NCBI GenBank assembly: GCA_964396385.1
Contig: CAYNFH010000045.1
Coordinates: 1 to 31,333 of the forward strand
Direction: 5' to 3'
Length of the DNA stretch: 31,333 bases
Origin: CAYNFH01 sp964396385
GTDB taxonomy: Bacteria > Armatimonadota > Chthonomonadetes > Chthonomonadales > CAJBBX01
Position 1 is the stretch's first letter, and each line of letters starts with the position of its first letter. A model generated the notes under the pieces. It saw nothing but the letters and a program-made list of their open reading frames with translations. It was not told where the DNA came from and did no database searches. Made by a program: the position numbers and the translations under genes. Shown piece after piece: positions 30,561 through 31,333 of the stretch.

Positions 30561-31244
30561 ATGCAAGCATTGAAGCGGATTACCATCGCGATTGACGGGC
30601 CCTCCGGGGCCGGCAAGAGCACCGCGGCGCGTGGAGTGGCTGCGCGGCTCGGCTACACCTACATCGACACGGGCGCCATGTATCGTGCGGTCGCCTGGAA
30701 CGCCATCCGGCAGGGATTTCCGGACGGGGACGCAGATGCCATGTCGGCGCTGGCACGGGATACCGATATCCGGTTCCTGCCGGGACCGGACGGGCAGCGG
30801 GTGCTGGTAGGAGACGCCGACGTGACACAGTCCATCCGCACCCCGCAAGTCACGCAGCTCTCCTCGCCCGTCTCCGCCATCCCCGGCGTGCGCCGCGTGC
30901 TCGTGGAGCAGCAGCAGGCCATGGGCGCAGGCGGCGGGGTTGTGATGGAGGGCCGGGACATCGGCACCGTAGTCTTCCCTCACGCGGAGCTCAAGGTGTT
31001 CCTCACCGCCTCTCCGGAGGAGCGTGCCCGCAGGCGATGGCTGGAGCGGCGGTCCAAGGGCGATAGCGTTTCGTTGGAGGAGGTCCTGGAGCAGCAGGCG
31101 GAGCGGGATGCCCGGGACAGCTCGCGCGCCGAATCGCCGCTCCGCCCGGCGGAGGACGCCGTGCTCCTGGACTCCGATGGCCTAACCGCGGAGCAGGTGA
31201 TTGACCGGATACTGGATATGGCGCGAGGGCGCGGTGCCGCGTGA
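30561..31244 (+). CDS. cmk: Cytidylate kinase
   Basis: The 227-residue P-loop kinase has IAIDGPSGAGKST (G13 to S20 forming the Walker A loop), YIDTGAMYRAVAW (34-46) and VVMEGRDIGTVVFPHAELKVFLTAS, all diagnostic of bacterial Cmk, plus the Arg-rich lid RARRRWLERR. It phosphorylates CMP and dCMP. It stands in the aroA-cmk order found in many bacteria. ATG 30561 lies directly after the arm of a foldback repeat and has no good ribosome site. Its stop overlaps a GTG start as GTGA (31241-31244). Confidence 0.93.
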   Translation: MQALKRITIAIDGPSGAGKSTAARGVAARLGYTYIDTGAMYRAVAWNAIRQGFPDGDADAMSALARDTDIRFLPGPDGQRVLVGDADVTQSIRTPQVTQLSSPVSAIPGVRRVLVEQQQAMGAGGGVVMEGRDIGTVVFPHAELKVFLTASPEERARRRWLERRSKGDSVSLEEVLEQQAERDARDSSRAESPLRPAEDAVLLDSDGLTAEQVIDRILDMARGRGAA

Positions 31245-31333
31245 ATGTGAATCCGGCAGACCATCCGCCATCCGCCATCCGCCATCAGCCATTGATTCAG
31301 GGCGTCAACCCGGTCTACCGCGTCGTCCACTTC
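31241..31333 (+). CDS. Start of an unidentified gene, cut by the window end
   Basis: GTG 31241 overlaps the cmk stop as GTGA; GTG 31247 and TTG 31292 are in the same frame. The frame is open to the window end and reads NPVYRVVHF at its last residues. The first part is encoded by a GCCATCC-type tandem repeat (31262-31291), so TTG 31292 may be the real start. A plsC-type acyltransferase often follows cmk and would suit, but 31 residues cannot show it. Confidence 0.45.
   Translation, partial: MNVNPADHPPSAIRHQPLIQGVNPVYRVVHF
31262..31291 (+). repeat. Short tandem repeat CATCCGC
   Basis: About four 7-bp units (CCATCCGCCATCCGC and so on) at the junction after cmk, similar in style to the low-complexity tracts near 4984-5020, 22728-22762 and 26959-26990. 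Confidence 0.85.

Overview
This is a high-GC bacterial window with short intergenic spaces, clear Shine-Dalgarno sites, many ATGA/GTGA stop-start overlaps and Tat signal peptides on TIM-barrel enzymes. A 10-base run of N at 14852-14861 points to a scaffolded, possibly metagenomic assembly. The gene content would suit Armatimonadota or a neighbouring phylum such as Planctomycetota or Chloroflexota. No marker gene fixes the lineage, so that placement is a guess.

Left block (1-8266, + strand): two tandem sialidase/BNR-type secreted hydrolases (the first cut by the window edge), a Tat-exported DapA/NanA-family aldolase homologue, a secreted HEAT-like protein, a glutamate-1-semialdehyde-type class III aminotransferase, an M81 (MlrC-like) metallopeptidase and a RidA-family imine deaminase. 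Most are joined by overlaps of a few bases and look like one catabolic operon. A facing minus-strand operon (12252 to 8268) encodes an aspartoacylase/succinylglutamate-desuccinylase-family deacylase, an SDR oxidoreductase, a threonine-synthase-like PLP enzyme and an M24 peptidase. It meets RidA tail to tail one base apart. The mix resembles amino-acid or N-acyl-amino-acid catabolism and recalls the ectoine-degradation gene set, with important differences.

Middle block (about 12.3-17.9 kb) is accessory. An intact tRNA-Ser(UGA) at 15754-15838 has its 3' half duplicated at 12492-12545 in the same orientation, which is the expected footprint of integration at a tRNA 3' end. Between the copies lie an orphan peptide-type solute-binding lipoprotein and an HNH nuclease with the assembly gap in it. 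No integrase is visible. Right of the tRNA come a strong sigma70-like promoter, a predicted structured leader or small RNA ending in a terminator-like hairpin, an internally deleted DUF3987-type replication gene, and about 1 kb of non-coding DNA. That DNA holds a duplicated module with four arrays of 9-bp repeats, each module copy followed by a palindrome.

Right block (17.9-31.3 kb): an enolase-superfamily enzyme behind two operator-like palindromes; a large secreted protease with an active trypsin/Deg domain, a helical repeat region and a degenerate second protease domain with a nested PDZ; a PilZ-sigma factor fusion on the minus strand; then an aromatic amino-acid block: hisC-type aminotransferase, DAHP synthase 1, Tat sugar-phosphate-isomerase-like protein, ROK kinase (minus strand), DAHP synthase 2, prephenate dehydrogenase tyrA, aroA, cmk and the start of another gene. 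The two DAHP synthases align without gaps at 340 residues each, but copy 1 has Gln at a metal-ligand His position. Spacers in this half carry repeat families: foldback elements with CACAGAG-type arms, a CCCCCAG(T/C)ATTGGGGG hairpin, and octamer tandem repeats.
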